Source of the DNA: Leptobrachium leishanense
Lineage: Eukaryota > Chordata > Amphibia > Anura > Megophryidae
Direction of reading: 5' to 3'
Assembly (NCBI GenBank): GCA_009667805.1
Contig: CM019064.1
Span: forward strand, 80,702,675 to 80,766,674
Length of the DNA stretch: 64,000 bases
Numbering within the stretch: position 1 is the first letter of the stretch; every line of letters begins with the position of its first letter. Positions 44,512-54,429 of this stretch are shown here, in pieces. A program made the position numbers and the translations under genes. The notes beneath the pieces were generated by a model that searched no databases, was not told the DNA's origin, and was given only the letters and a program-made list of their open reading frames with translations.

Positions 44512-45463
44512 AATATTTTAGGCCAAATATCTGAATTTTAAAACTAGTTGCAGAATCTGAGGGGAGAGATCACTTGAATAATTCAGTCTAAAATAGCTTA
44601 ACTGGAAAAAAGAACCTCTTCAAGGCGACCTACATGTAAAAAGGTAATTTAGAGGTTGAGCTTCTGTGCATAAATGCTTATTGCAATACATTGATCAATA
44701 GCTATCAATAAAAGGGTTAATAATTTTGAACAGTCAGTCAGCTGAACTGAAACTGTACTTATGCCTTTACTGGTACATCTATGTTTGCTTTGGTCAATAT
44801 TGGGACAGGATGTATGTTTAGTCTGAAAGGAGTCTGTAGAATGATTCATAGACCAGCCCTAGAACCAGAGGAAACTCCTGCAAACGACATGGGGGGGGGG
44901 GGGGTCTTTGGCCGAGTCGACAATGTGGACCTTTTGAATATGTTAATACACATTGGGCTTATTTTGGTTTATAACCTGGAAATTTTGGAAAAAGTTCAAA
45001 TTATTTCTTAATCCCAAAATTATTTATAATATTTCTCAAAATGAACGCAATCCGTTGTAAATCTTACATTATATTTTACTAAACATTTGTCCCTGTTTTG
45101 TTACCCGCCTCAGAGCAGGGAGGCCAGAATGGGAGGTAAAATTCATTGTACTGTAGAGAAACAGACGCAGAAAGGTTTACAGGGTGTTAGTGCCATGTTA
45201 AATTTACTGTGGCAAGAGCAGCCCAGCTCCTGCTAACCCCCAGCATCACCACCCCCCCCCCCCACAAGAGGCAAAAAGGACCACAACTGTTTCTCAGTAA
45301 ACACAATCATGTTTAACTGATATAAGTAAAACCTATTACGGATTTCAGCACAGCAAAAAGCAAAAATAAATAAAAAAAATATATCTATACACGCACATCT
45401 TTTTTTCTCTCTAATCATTTCAAGTCCACTACTAATACATTTTCCTTCCAAGTCTCTCTAGGA
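44512..45463. other. Unassigned sequence
   Basis: G12 run near 44891-44902 and C14 run near 45250-45263. No feature recognised. Confidence 0.35.
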
Positions 45464-45471
45464 GTGTGTAG

Positions 45472-45636
45472 CAGAGCTCAAAATTTCCACTCGCCTTCTC
45501 GCCAAAGGAGAGTGATAATTTAAGTAGGACTAGTGGAAATGTGTCCCTTTGCAACTGTGGAATTACTCATTGACCACTTGTGGCAAGTAACGTTTCAGCC
45601 TGGCTAGTGGCTTAGGAATTTAAATTTTGAACCCTG
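45472..45636. mobile_element. hAT-type MITE, 165 bp
   Basis: It starts CAGAGCTCAAAATTTCC and ends AAATTTTGAACCCTG. The flanks GTGTGTAG (45464-45471) and GTGTATAG (45637-45644) are an 8-bp duplication with one mismatch. Confidence 0.75.
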
Positions 45637-45716
45637 GTGTATAGCATCTAAAATTATATATTATAATGTCAACATGATATAAAATAACCAATTTCCAGCA
45701 TTTTATTAGAATGTAT

Positions 45717-46753
45717 TGTAGCGCTCACTCCCGGAGGAGCCGCTGAAATTGAACCTCGGGTCAGTCTCCCCGCACTAGGGAATAAATATACTCCAGCACC
45801 GTCGTGGATTTTATAAATTATATAGTTTACTAGAATAAATGGCATATAATGAATAACACGGTATACGTAGATATATTTACAGTACTTCGTAATGCGGGAA
45901 ACGCGCAGCGGAAAAGAAATACAAGGCTTCGTAATTCGAGAAACGCGCAGCGGAAAAGAAATACAAGGCTTCGTAATTCGAGAAACGCGCAGCGGAAAAG
46001 AAAGAAAAGTATATCTGTAACCCCCTTTGTGGTTGGGGAGTGAGTCCCGTACAGGTTATGTCCCAAGGATGTAGGTGTGTGTGTGTGATGGTACCCGGGT
46101 ACAATATTCAACTGGCCAGTGAGTTATTTATGAGGTATCTTCGACTAGTCAAGTTGGGGCCCTGTGGGTTTTGAAACAAACAGCAGCGTGCTTTCTATTT
46201 TCACAATGGCCTGGAAGGCCTCTCACCCATCCGCCCGATACTTGGTGCTCTGCTCGAACCAGGACGTCTCTCCGCTCGATTTTGACTGGGATTTTATGGG
46301 TTACCGGATCCGCTGTCTTGCTTTTCTGTAGCTGCCGCAAGATGTCCAGCTCACCGCCTGCACTCCCTGTCCGATCGATCTGCGGTGCTCCTAACTCGGG
46401 GTCTTCCAGCTCACTCGATATCAGCGTGGGTATTCTGGTGAATCACTGTTTCTTCCTCTTGTAAGGCTGAATAACCCGGTCTTTATCTCTGTCAGGCCCC
46501 AGCTGCGCTCCGGCCTGGTCACTGTCACGTTCTGCAGCACTGTGTCTTGCTTCTCTCACTCCCTGGCGCGCTCTGCCAGCTCTCTCCACGAGGCTCAGGA
46601 TGTCAGCGTCTGTGTCCCACCCACTTCCTTTGTTCGCCCACAAAGCATGCCGGGAAATGTAGTCCCAATGTTCAGCATCTCACATTGTGCTTGTCTCCCT
46701 CCGGTGGCCAAAAACAAGTACTACACGGCAGGGGATTTAAAACCAGCGCTACA
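45717..46753 (-). repeat. 3' LTR of the provirus (1037 bp)
   Basis: TGTAGCGC...GCGCTACA. It carries three copies of a 42-bp unit (CGCAGCGGAAAAGAAATAC...) at about 45890-46005, one more than the 5' LTR. That one unit accounts for the whole length difference. Confidence 0.95.
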
Positions 46754-46766
46754 CTCTCCACCTCCT
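46754..46766 (-). other. Polypurine tract
   Basis: AGGAGGTGGAGAG on the minus strand, directly before the 3' LTR. It is the expected primer for plus-strand DNA synthesis. Confidence 0.7.
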
Positions 46767-46824
46767 AGAACTCTTGGGTCTCTCCAAGGAGGTACAACAA
46801 TTTGCATTACATTTCCACACATTT

Positions 46825-47935
46825 TTAGGCAACATGTATAGGCTCAGCAGCAAGCATACAATGGGTTATATACACTTTCTCAAGTTGACTCATGCTTTGG
46901 ACTACCTCAGCTAACATAGCAGACACTTCAGGCAACCTTCGCACTGTGGTGACGGCCTCTTCAGTGCTATGTCCTGGCGAGTCGTAGGTGAGTCTCTGGG
47001 GCGGTCGAACAGAGCGTTTTGCTTCTGGCTCAATCAGTTCCTCTTCAGGTGGAAGTACTACAGGCGCGGGCTCAATTCTTCTCTCTACCACTGGAGCAGA
47101 CATCTCTTCGGAGTATGATCCTTCCAGTGAAGGCATAGAACTATAGTCATAAGATTCGGCTTCAGGAACTACAGGGATTTCAATAGTCTCGGGGACTTCC
47201 AACTGAAATTCAGGAGCTTCAGGCCTCAAATTACTTTCCCACCGTTCAGGAACCAAGATAACCTCTTCAGGTTCCGGTGAGCGCATCCAGTCCAAACAAA
47301 AACTCTCTTCCTCACTGTCCCTTTCGCTCTCTTCGACAACCCGGGTCTGCTGAGACCAAGTAACAGGAGGCAAACGTGGAGCAGGCGGATTCGGCAGAGG
47401 AAGTTCGTTCCCAACTGGTATCCTCACAGCCTCTCTCAAAGGTAACAAATGATTCCGGTGCCAGTTCTTAAGAGGCCCAGCCTTTCCATCCGGCCGGATT
47501 TGATACACCGGCAGACCCGGCAGTTGCTTGCAGACAATGTAGACTTGAGAACTCCATCTATCCGCCAACTTGTGCCTCGCAGCAGCACCCAAGTTCTTCA
47601 ACAAAACCCTATCACCGGGTTGTAGATCCTGTATCCGAACTTTCAAGTCATAGTTCCTTTTGTTCCTTTGCTCACTGTTTCCTGAAGTCAAACGGGCCTG
47701 TTCAAACGCAGAGGCCAGATTCTTTCGAAGTCTATCCACGTAATTTCTATGGGAAGCTACCGACATCTGGTCCAGAGATAACCCAAACGCCAAATCAACC
47801 GGCAGTCGAGCTTCTCTTCCGAACATAAGACGGTACGGTGAGTATCCAGTGGCGTCACTCTCTGTACTGTTATATGCATGCACCAGAGTAGCTATGTGAC
47901 GACTCCAACTCTGCTTCTGTGTTTGACAACGTCCC
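46825..47935 (-). CDS. pol part 3: end of integrase, GPY/F-like module and acidic C-terminal extension
   Basis: A 352-codon frame beginning HAYNSTESDATGYSPYRLMF, the region right after the catalytic core of gypsy integrases. It continues the integrase frame after a single-base shift near 47925-47935. Residues ~95-155 (GDRVLLKN ... VYQIRPDGKAGPLKNWHRNH) match the GPY/F (SH3-like) module of chromovirus and related integrases. About 190 further residues are Pro/Glu-rich and acidic, with no domain recognised, ending at a stop at 46825. It may be a long integrase tail or an extra product. No membrane segment is seen, so it is not an envelope. Confidence 0.8.
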
Positions 47936-49105
47936 CAGCATATTTAGCAGCGTGCGATTGAACCTTTCAGGCTGAGCATCACCTTGAGGGTGATATGGTG
48001 TAGTTCGGGTCTTTTGGATTCCCAACAGTTCCAGCAATTGCCCAACAAGTCGGCTTTCAAGGTCTCTACCCTGATCAGAGTGTATTCTCCTTGGTAGGCC
48101 GTAGTGAACAAAGAACTTCTCCATCAGAACCTTTGCCACTGTCGGAGCGCGTTGGTCTTTCGTAGAAAAGGCTTGGGCGTAACATGTGAAGTGATCAGTC
48201 ACTATAAGAATATTTCCCTGCCCACTAGCATCCGGCTCTAAGCACAGGAAGTCAATGCACACCAAATCCATGGGTCCTTGACTTTGCAGATGGCTCATTG
48301 GAGCGGTTCGGGTCGGTAGGGTCTTCCTTTGAATACACCTCAGACATGAATGGCAGTAACTTTCCACTTCAGCTCTCATGCAAGGCCAATAGAACCTGTC
48401 TCGCACCAGCTTAAAAGTCCTTTCTGCGCCCAAATGTCCATGCTCATCATGTAGCGATCGCAGCACACTCTCCCTATGTTTAGTGGGAAGGAATAACTGT
48501 TGGGTCTCTTCAGCATTGGTTGAAGGGCCCCTTCGGTAGACCACCCCATCCAACATCTTCAACCGTTCCCACTCTTTGTAGACCAATCTGGCTCCATCTG
48601 GGGAATTGGTCAGCAGAATTTCCCGCTGGTTCGCAGTTAGGGCCTTTATGGTTAACGCAATTAAAGGGTCTCTGACCTGATCAGCTTTCAGATCCTGTTT
48701 TGAAAAGGTAGGTAGACTTTCATCCCTCAATTGCGTAGGGTTGCAGTAGAACTCCGGAACAGCCGCAGCCATGACTCCTATGGCCTCCGCTTCAATCCCT
48801 CCCTTGACCCGGCGCTCTGCTCCTTGACACAAAGCTTGGACCCTGTCTGGAGTTAACTGAGTCCATTCTGTAGTGTAGGGTCTTCTCGACAAAGCATCAG
48901 CATCTCGATTATTCACCCCAGGGCGATACTTCAGGCTGAACCGAAACCCTGACAGAGCGGCCAACCACCGATGTCCCGTTGCGTCCAGTTTCGCAGTAGT
49001 AAGGATGTAGGTAAGAGGATTGTTATCCGTCTTTATCACAAACTCGGCCCCATACAGATAGTCTTTTAGCTTGTCTACCACTGCCCACTTTAAGGCTAGG
49101 AACTC
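47870..49105 (-). CDS. pol part 2: RNase H end and integrase (HHCC, DD35E)
   Basis: Inserts element DNA into chromosomes. The frame opens in the RNase H domain (KTDNNPLTY, DADALSRRPY). After a linker comes the integrase zinc finger (HDEHGHLG ... CHSCLRC). The catalytic core follows: CIDFL, HSDQGRD and PERFNRTL, with 35 residues between the second D and the E. The frame is lost at NMLGTLSNTEAELE, where a single-base shift leads to an early stop at 47870. The sense continuation is in the next frame. All catalytic residues seen are intact. Confidence 0.9.
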   Translation of the reverse strand, partial: EFLALKWAVVDKLKDYLYGAEFVIKTDNNPLTYILTTAKLDATGHRWLAALSGFRFSLKYRPGVNNRDADALSRRPYTTEWTQLTPDRVQALCQGAERRVKGGIEAEAIGVMAAAVPEFYCNPTQLRDESLPTFSKQDLKADQVRDPLIALTIKALTANQREILLTNSPDGARLVYKEWERLKMLDGVVYRRGPSTNAEETQQLFLPTKHRESVLRSLHDEHGHLGAERTFKLVRDRFYWPCMRAEVESYCHSCLRCIQRKTLPTRTAPMSHLQSQGPMDLVCIDFLCLEPDASGQGNILIVTDHFTCYAQAFSTKDQRAPTVAKVLMEKFFVHYGLPRRIHSDQGRDLESRLVGQLLELLGIQKTRTTPYHPQGDAQPERFNRTLLNMLGTLSNTEAELESSHSYSGACI

Positions 49106-50597
49106 CCAACTTGTGGGTAGGATAGTTCTTTTCGGAAGGCGTAAGGCTCCGGCTCACATACGCTACAGGCCTCAGCAATCCATCATACTCTTGATACAGG
49201 ACTCCTCCTAGACCTTCCCTGCTGGCATCCACATGTAACTCGTATGGCTTGTGAGGGTCTGCATAGGCCAAGACAGGAGCTCGAGTTAAACTCTCTTTCA
49301 GCTTCGTAAAAGCACCTTCACACTGACTGGTCCACTCTCCCTGGATGGACTCTCGAGCTTTCCTCGGCCCTGGAGCTGACGGATTTCGGTCGGAGACCTT
49401 GTGGCCTTCTTCTGTGCTTTCCTTCTGTAGGAGCTTGTTCAGTGGTTGAGCTATTTTTGCGAATCCTCCTACAAATCTTCGATAATAGGAACAGAACCCC
49501 AAGAAAGATCTAAGTTCAGTGACGTTGCGGGGTCTAGGCCAAGAAGCTACGGCCTCCAACTTCCGAGGATCTGTCAAAACACCTTCTGCTGAGACCACAT
49601 GTCCCAGATACGTAACAGACGGTAAACAGAATTGACATTTCCCCAGAGACAGTTTCAATCCCTCTTCATGGAGCCTCTTCAAGACCTTCTCCAAACGTTG
49701 CTCATGTTCTTCCAGAGTCTTCCCAAACCCAATTATGTCATCCAGGTACACTAATACTTCGATCAGATTCATGTCCCCGACTGTCTTCTCCATTAACCGC
49801 TGGAACGTGGCTGGAGCTCCCGTAAGGCCTTGAGGCATTCTGTTGAATTCGAAGAACCCCAGTGGACAGATGAACGCAGTCTTTTCTTTGTCTTCAGGAT
49901 GCATTGGTATCTGGTGATATCCACTTCGCAGGTCTAGCACACTAAACCATTTTGCTCCAGACAAACACTGTAAGGCATCTTCTATCCGAGGAGTAGCATA
50001 TTGGTCTGGGATGGTTCTCCGATTCAGCGTGCGATAGTCTATGCATAGGCGGACAGAACCATTCTTCTTCCGGACCATTACTATTGGAGATGCATATGGA
50101 CTCCTGGACTCTTGGATCACCTTGGTTCTTTGCAGTTCATGCAACTGTTCTCGTAGATCATCCAAGTCTCCCAGCGGAACTCGTCTTGACCTTTCACGAA
50201 ACGGCTTGTCTTCTTGTAATCGAATGCGGTGCTCAGTACTTTTGGCTAGGCCTACGTCGAACTCATCTTTCGAGAACAAGTCTCTCCACTTTAGAACTTG
50301 GGACTGAAAACGTTTCTTCCATTCAGGTGAAATGGGAGCGTCCTTGGGGTAGAATCTTTCATCTGGAATCTCTTTATCCACTCCCCCTCCTGAATCATTA
50401 GGAGAGAGGGGCGTAGTGGACGCTACTTGCCCGATAGGCATTCGTGCTTTAAGGACTACTGGAGAATCAGACACATTGCACACGCTGACTGAGACTCTTC
50501 CTCGTGTTCTTTTCAAAGCTTTAGTGGAGATTATTTCAGGGATTACTTCTACTCCGGCTTCACTCCCATGATTTAAAATCGGTTTCCAGTACCACAT
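49023..50597 (-). CDS. pol part 1b: reverse transcriptase and start of RNase H
   Basis: Copies element RNA into DNA. RT motifs in order: SPYASPIVMVRKKNGSVRLC, WFSVLDLRSGYHQIPM, FNRMPQGLTGAPATFQ, and the active site VYLDDIIGF, then LGHVVSAEG and LRSFLGFCSYYRRF. RNase H begins with LHVDASREGLGGVLYQ. The frame is lost just after EKNYPTHKL because of one extra base in a three-base run at 49105-49107, giving an altered tail to the stop at 49023. The apparent start at 50597 is only the first methionine after an upstream frameshift. The real protein enters from the protease frame. Confidence 0.92.
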   Translation of the reverse strand: MWYWKPILNHGSEAGVEVIPEIISTKALKRTRGRVSVSVCNVSDSPVVLKARMPIGQVASTTPLSPNDSGGGVDKEIPDERFYPKDAPISPEWKKRFQSQVLKWRDLFSKDEFDVGLAKSTEHRIRLQEDKPFRERSRRVPLGDLDDLREQLHELQRTKVIQESRSPYASPIVMVRKKNGSVRLCIDYRTLNRRTIPDQYATPRIEDALQCLSGAKWFSVLDLRSGYHQIPMHPEDKEKTAFICPLGFFEFNRMPQGLTGAPATFQRLMEKTVGDMNLIEVLVYLDDIIGFGKTLEEHEQRLEKVLKRLHEEGLKLSLGKCQFCLPSVTYLGHVVSAEGVLTDPRKLEAVASWPRPRNVTELRSFLGFCSYYRRFVGGFAKIAQPLNKLLQKESTEEGHKVSDRNPSAPGPRKARESIQGEWTSQCEGAFTKLKESLTRAPVLAYADPHKPYELHVDASREGLGGVLYQEYDGLLRPVAYVSRSLTPSEKNYPTHKLGVPSLKVGSGRQAKRLSVWGRVCDKDG

Positions 50598-51461
50598 AGG
50601 GACCTGGTTGCGATCCGTTCAACTTGACTGATGCCCGGAAGCTTGCTACTTCTCCTGCTTGCAGAACCTTCTCTGTTCCTTCCAATCTCCACAGGCGCCC
50701 CACTTCAGCAGGTGCCTTCTGTTCTTCGACCATTCTCTGATAGACTGGACGTAGCATTGGGTGTACTCCTTTAGTAGAACCTTCTTCCAATACGATAGGT
50801 GTCAGGAGGCGTCGCACCAAATCAGTATTCGTCCCCACTATCATGGAACTCCTGTTTGCCCCTGAAGGCCGAGGACACACAATGGCCAATGCATCACAAC
50901 CTCCGGACTGTCTGACTTCGGATCCGATCTCCAACTTCACCTGTAGATACCCGTCATAAGGGAGTTTCTCCGTTCCGATACCCCAGATTTCCAAATCCTT
51001 CAATTTCTGTAGAGGAATGTGCTTCAAGTGTTTCTCATAGAAGTCTTGGTAGATCAATGTCACTTGAGCCCCTGAATCCAACAGGGCTTTAGTGTAGACT
51101 CCCTCCACTTGGATTGGCACAATAGGAGAAGGACCTATCAGCTGGTCAGGAAACTTGGTGGTGGCACCCGGACACTTAGACCCAGTTTGTTGTACCCTGG
51201 CCTTCTTCTTGGCTCGTGTAGGTTTTGGGTGTGCATTGCTTCCCCATGACGTAGGTCCGGATGCTAAGGGAGTGACTCTTTCAGTCCTGGCAGGCTCAGC
51301 AGTTGGCCAGACTTTGGGCCATCTCGCCCTCTTAGCCCTGGCTTGATTTTTGGAGCGGGTTTCGACCTTCGAGCACCTAGGTTGCTCCTTCACTTGTGCC
51401 CTCTGGCGTTTCCCGCCGGTGAGGTGGATAACAGTCCTTCCAAGGCTCTCAAAAACTCCTC
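50560..51461 (-). CDS. pol part 1a: retropepsin-type aspartic protease region
   Basis: Cleaves Gag and Pol. The active-site block ALLDSGAQVTLIY gives the DSG triad, followed by the flap and IGSEVRQSGGCDALAIVC. The frame is open from about 51461, overlapping the end of gag by about 70 bases in the -1 frame, so expression by -1 frameshifting is likely. No canonical slippery heptamer was found, only a T5 run at 51455-51451. There is no ATG; a GTG lies at 51393. The C-terminal part (GPYVVLETDF) is the start of the region before RT, where a shift in a T4A3 tract near 50580 breaks the frame. Confidence 0.85.
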
Positions 51462-52875
51462 AACTCTATTTCCTTCAGGCTTTTGGCTTTTGCATTGTGC
51501 GCGGAAATGGCCCATTTCTCCACAACTGAAACATCTCTTTTTAGAAAGCGGAGACGCAGTCACCTGCTGTGATTCGGTTGAAGGACCCTGGCTAGACGCC
51601 ACAGCAACTCCGGTTGTCTGCATGTCTGTAAGGAACTTCTGCATCTCTGTCTGTGTCTCTGTCACCTTCAACAATACTCGGCACAGTTCCGCGTGCGCCT
51701 GTTGCAATTCAGCTTGAGCTTCTTGTACTTTCTTAACAGTTTTGTGCAACTCACCATGTGCAAAGAGGTTTAATTCTTTGACAGCCCTCTCTGTGGATTT
51801 AAAAGCGATCAGATGCTCTTGTTCGTCCACGTCAGATCCATATGTATCCAACAAGTCACTTTCAGGCTGCAAACATTCGTTATGCCGCACAGGTTGCGCG
51901 TAAGCTCTTTCTCCTCTCCTGAAGGATTTTTCTTCCAGTAAAGCCTCCTCCTCTCTGACAGCTCGGATCAGTTCCAGGTACTTCAGTTCTTGATTACCTT
52001 CTCTGCTTCTCAGCTGCAGCATCACTGGATCTAGAGGTTGAGAGCCCCTCAGGATCTGTTTTATTCGGATCTTATCCACTTCAGCCGGTTCGGCCCCTTT
52101 CTTGAGGAGTATCTGGTGCAGAATCTTTTCTAGGCGCCTCATATATTCGGTCATTCTGTCACCTTTCCGCTGGTAGGTGCGTTCATACTGATATACGAGC
52201 TCTGCAGCCTTTTCCGTTCGCCCAAAAACTTCCTCCAGAACATTTAAATAATCTAAAGCAGTGCAGTCTTTCGTACTCAATTTTAGGTTTTTTACAGCCT
52301 CTGACGCAGGTCCCTTTAAGCTCTCTGTGATCCTTTGCTTTTTCTGGGCTTCAGGGACGTCCCACTCATCCCGAGCCTGCATCGCCTGTTCCACCCATTC
52401 TTCGAAGGTTTCTTCTCCCGCTGGAGTTGGTACGTTTCCTGTAAAATTTCTCAACCGTCGATAACTAAAGTTAGTGTGCGGAGGGCTTGTTCTCTGACAC
52501 TTAGCCAGCAAATCTCCAATAGCCACTATAAATTCAGGCCCGATCATGGCCAACGGACTGGGCGCGGGAACACTCGCGGATTCGCCACGTGGCGCACTTG
52601 GCTGAATCAGTTGGACTTCCACCTCATCGGTCAGCTTCACGCTCGCGCCCTGAAAACACACTGGAACACCCTTTCTCCACTCAAAAAGAACATACGTGTG
52701 ATAGGTATCTGGGTTCTCTTCAATGTCCAGGATTAACCCCCGATGATCTGGCGTCAGCGCGGCCACGGCGAATCTGATCTTCGGCCCAAGTGTCTGCAGG
52801 AATATCCATGACTATACACAATTCTAACTGACCACTGTGCTCCTCACACCACTTGGCAACAGTGTCTGGATCCAT
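51390..52875 (-). CDS. gag, with CCHC zinc knuckle; N-terminus frameshifted
   Basis: Structural protein that forms the particle and binds RNA. From about 52800 to the stop at 51390 the frame is open (458 codons counted from 52766). It includes a capsid-like helical region (SYRRLRNFTG ... YQYERTYQRKGDRMTEYMRR ... RGSQPLDPVMLQLRS), a coiled-coil-prone Gln/Glu-rich stretch, and one zinc knuckle, CFSCGEMGHFRAQC (CX2CX4HX4C). The best start is the ATG at 52875-52873 (MDPDTVAKWCEEHSGQ), but it is one base out of frame with the rest, implying an indel at about 52767-52800. The N-terminal pattern recalls PNMA-type Gag proteins, which derive from gypsy elements; that is inference. Confidence 0.88.
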
Positions 52876-52911
52876 ATTTAACCCTTTAAATGCGGTTTTT
52901 CCAGAGACTGG

Positions 52912-52929
52912 ATCCCGGACGAGCCCCCA
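52912..52929 (-). other. Primer-binding site, tRNA-Pro type
   Basis: TGGGGGCTCGTCCGGGAT on the minus strand, two bases inside the 5' LTR. This 18-mer is the well-known tRNA-Pro primer-binding site used by many retroviruses. Match is exact from memory of the motif. Confidence 0.9.
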
Positions 52930-52931
52930 CG

Positions 52932-53926
52932 TGTAGCGCTCACTCCCGGAGGAGCCGCTGAAATTGAACCTCGGGTCAGTCTCCCCGTACTAGGGAATAA
53001 ATATACTCCAGCACCGTTGTGGGTTTTATAAATTATATAGTTTACTAGAATAAATGGCATATAATGAATAACACGGTATACGTAGATATATTTACAGTAC
53101 TTCGTAATGCGGGAAACGCGCAGCGGAAAAGAAATACAAGGCTTCGTAATTCGAGAAACGCGCAGCGGAAAAGAAGGAAAAATATATCTGTAACCCCCTT
53201 TGTGGTTGGGGAGTGAGTCCCGTACAGGTTATGTCCCAAGGATGTAGGTGTGTGTGTGTGATGGTACCCGGGTACAATATTCAACTGGCCAGTGAGTTAT
53301 TTATGAGGTATCTTCGACTAGTCAAGTTGGGGCCATGTGGGTTTTGAAACAAACAGCAGCGTGCTTTCTATTTTCACAATGGCCTGGAAGGCCTCTCACC
53401 CATCCGCCCGATACTTGGTGCTCTGCTCGACCTAGGACGTCTCTCCGCTCGATTTTGACTGGGATTTTATGGGTTACCGGATCCGCTGTCTTGCTTTTCT
53501 GTAGCTGCCGCAAGATGTCCATCTCACCGCCTGCACTCCTTGTCCGATCGATCTGCGGTGCTCCTAACTCGGGGTCTTCCAGCTCACTCGATATCAGCGT
53601 GGGTATTCTGGTGAATCACTGGGTCTTCCTCTTGTAAGGCTGAATAACCCGGTCTTTATCTCTGTCAGGCCCCAGCTGCGCTCCGGCCTGGTCACTGTCA
53701 CGTTCTGCAGCACTGTGTCTTGCTTCTCTCACTCCCTGGCGCGCTCTGCCAGCTCTCTCCACGAGGCTCAGGATGTCAGCGTCTGTGTCCCACCCACTTC
53801 CTGTGTCTGCCCGCAAAGCATGCCGGGAAATGTAGTCCCAATGTTCAGCGTCTCACATTGTGCTTGTCTCCCTCCGGTGGCCAAAAACAAGTACTACACG
53901 GCAGGGGATTTAAAACCAGCGCTACA
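52932..53926 (-). repeat. 5' LTR of the provirus (995 bp)
   Basis: Same ends as the 3' LTR, with two 42-bp units instead of three. A TATAAAA-like motif lies on the minus strand about 100 bp before the LTR 3' end (RC of 53023-53035 region), a possible promoter. Confidence 0.95.
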
Positions 53927-53930
53927 GTAT

Positions 53931-54429
53931 TATTGCCACGTGATAACTGCAAGGATCTTTGTACACCTGACATGAAAGTAATGTAGAAGTGCAAACATTT
54001 TCAGTGACCGTGTTAGTTTTAATCAGGAAGACATGTAAAATATTATATGGTTTAGGGCTGTCCTGTGTAAACCAAGGCTACACTTTAGCAATGAAAGCTA
54101 GAGTTCATAACATGGATTGACCGTTGCATTATGGGATCTACATTCATTCAAACATGGTCACCATGTTGTAATATTCTGAGATGGACGGAGAGTCCCCCTG
54201 TTTTCAGTACTGCACGTAGCATGGGTGTTATACACTTCTTGTGAGACAGACTTGTTTACAGAAGCTGAAAAGAGGTACGTGCATCTAGTGGAGATAAACT
54301 GGGTCAATGACCTTGGATCATAAGCTTGGATAAAATGAGGGTGCTTACCTGCCCTGGTAGCTGATTCATGCCTTTTTTGAAACCTAGTGCTTTCAACATT
54401 GAGTTCTAATGTGCATGGCACCTGTTAAA
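53931..54429. other. Unassigned; may contain more of the old gypsy relic
   Basis: Minus frame 54158-54421 follows directly from the degraded integrase and may be its continuation, but no catalytic motif can be recognised. Confidence 0.4.

Larger units (their letters stand above)
45717..53926 (-). mobile_element. Ty3/gypsy LTR retrotransposon (provirus), minus strand
   Basis: An 8.2-kb element bounded by LTRs, each running from TGTAGCGC to GCGCTACA. GTAT is duplicated exactly (45713-45716 and 53927-53930). The order on the minus strand is 5' LTR, tRNA-Pro primer-binding site, gag, protease, reverse transcriptase, RNase H, integrase, polypurine tract and 3' LTR, which is the Ty3/gypsy order. 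There is no envelope gene. The LTRs differ by about 17 substitutions in 995 bp plus one 42-bp repeat unit, so the insertion is fairly young. Even so, the coding part has one likely frameshift in gag and three in pol, so this copy cannot make a complete Pol. Clade not assigned. Confidence 0.95.

Noticed and set aside
46825..47400. Envelope gene after integrase
   Set aside because: No signal peptide, furin-like site or membrane segment is visible. The sequence is acidic and Pro-rich and continuous with the integrase frame.
52766..52766. GTG at 52766 as the gag start
   Set aside because: A eukaryotic element should use ATG. The ATG at 52875 gives a sensible N-terminus, though one base out of frame.
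51155..52777. Plus-strand frames of 60-133 codons inside the provirus
   Set aside because: Shadows of gag and pol on the opposite strand.
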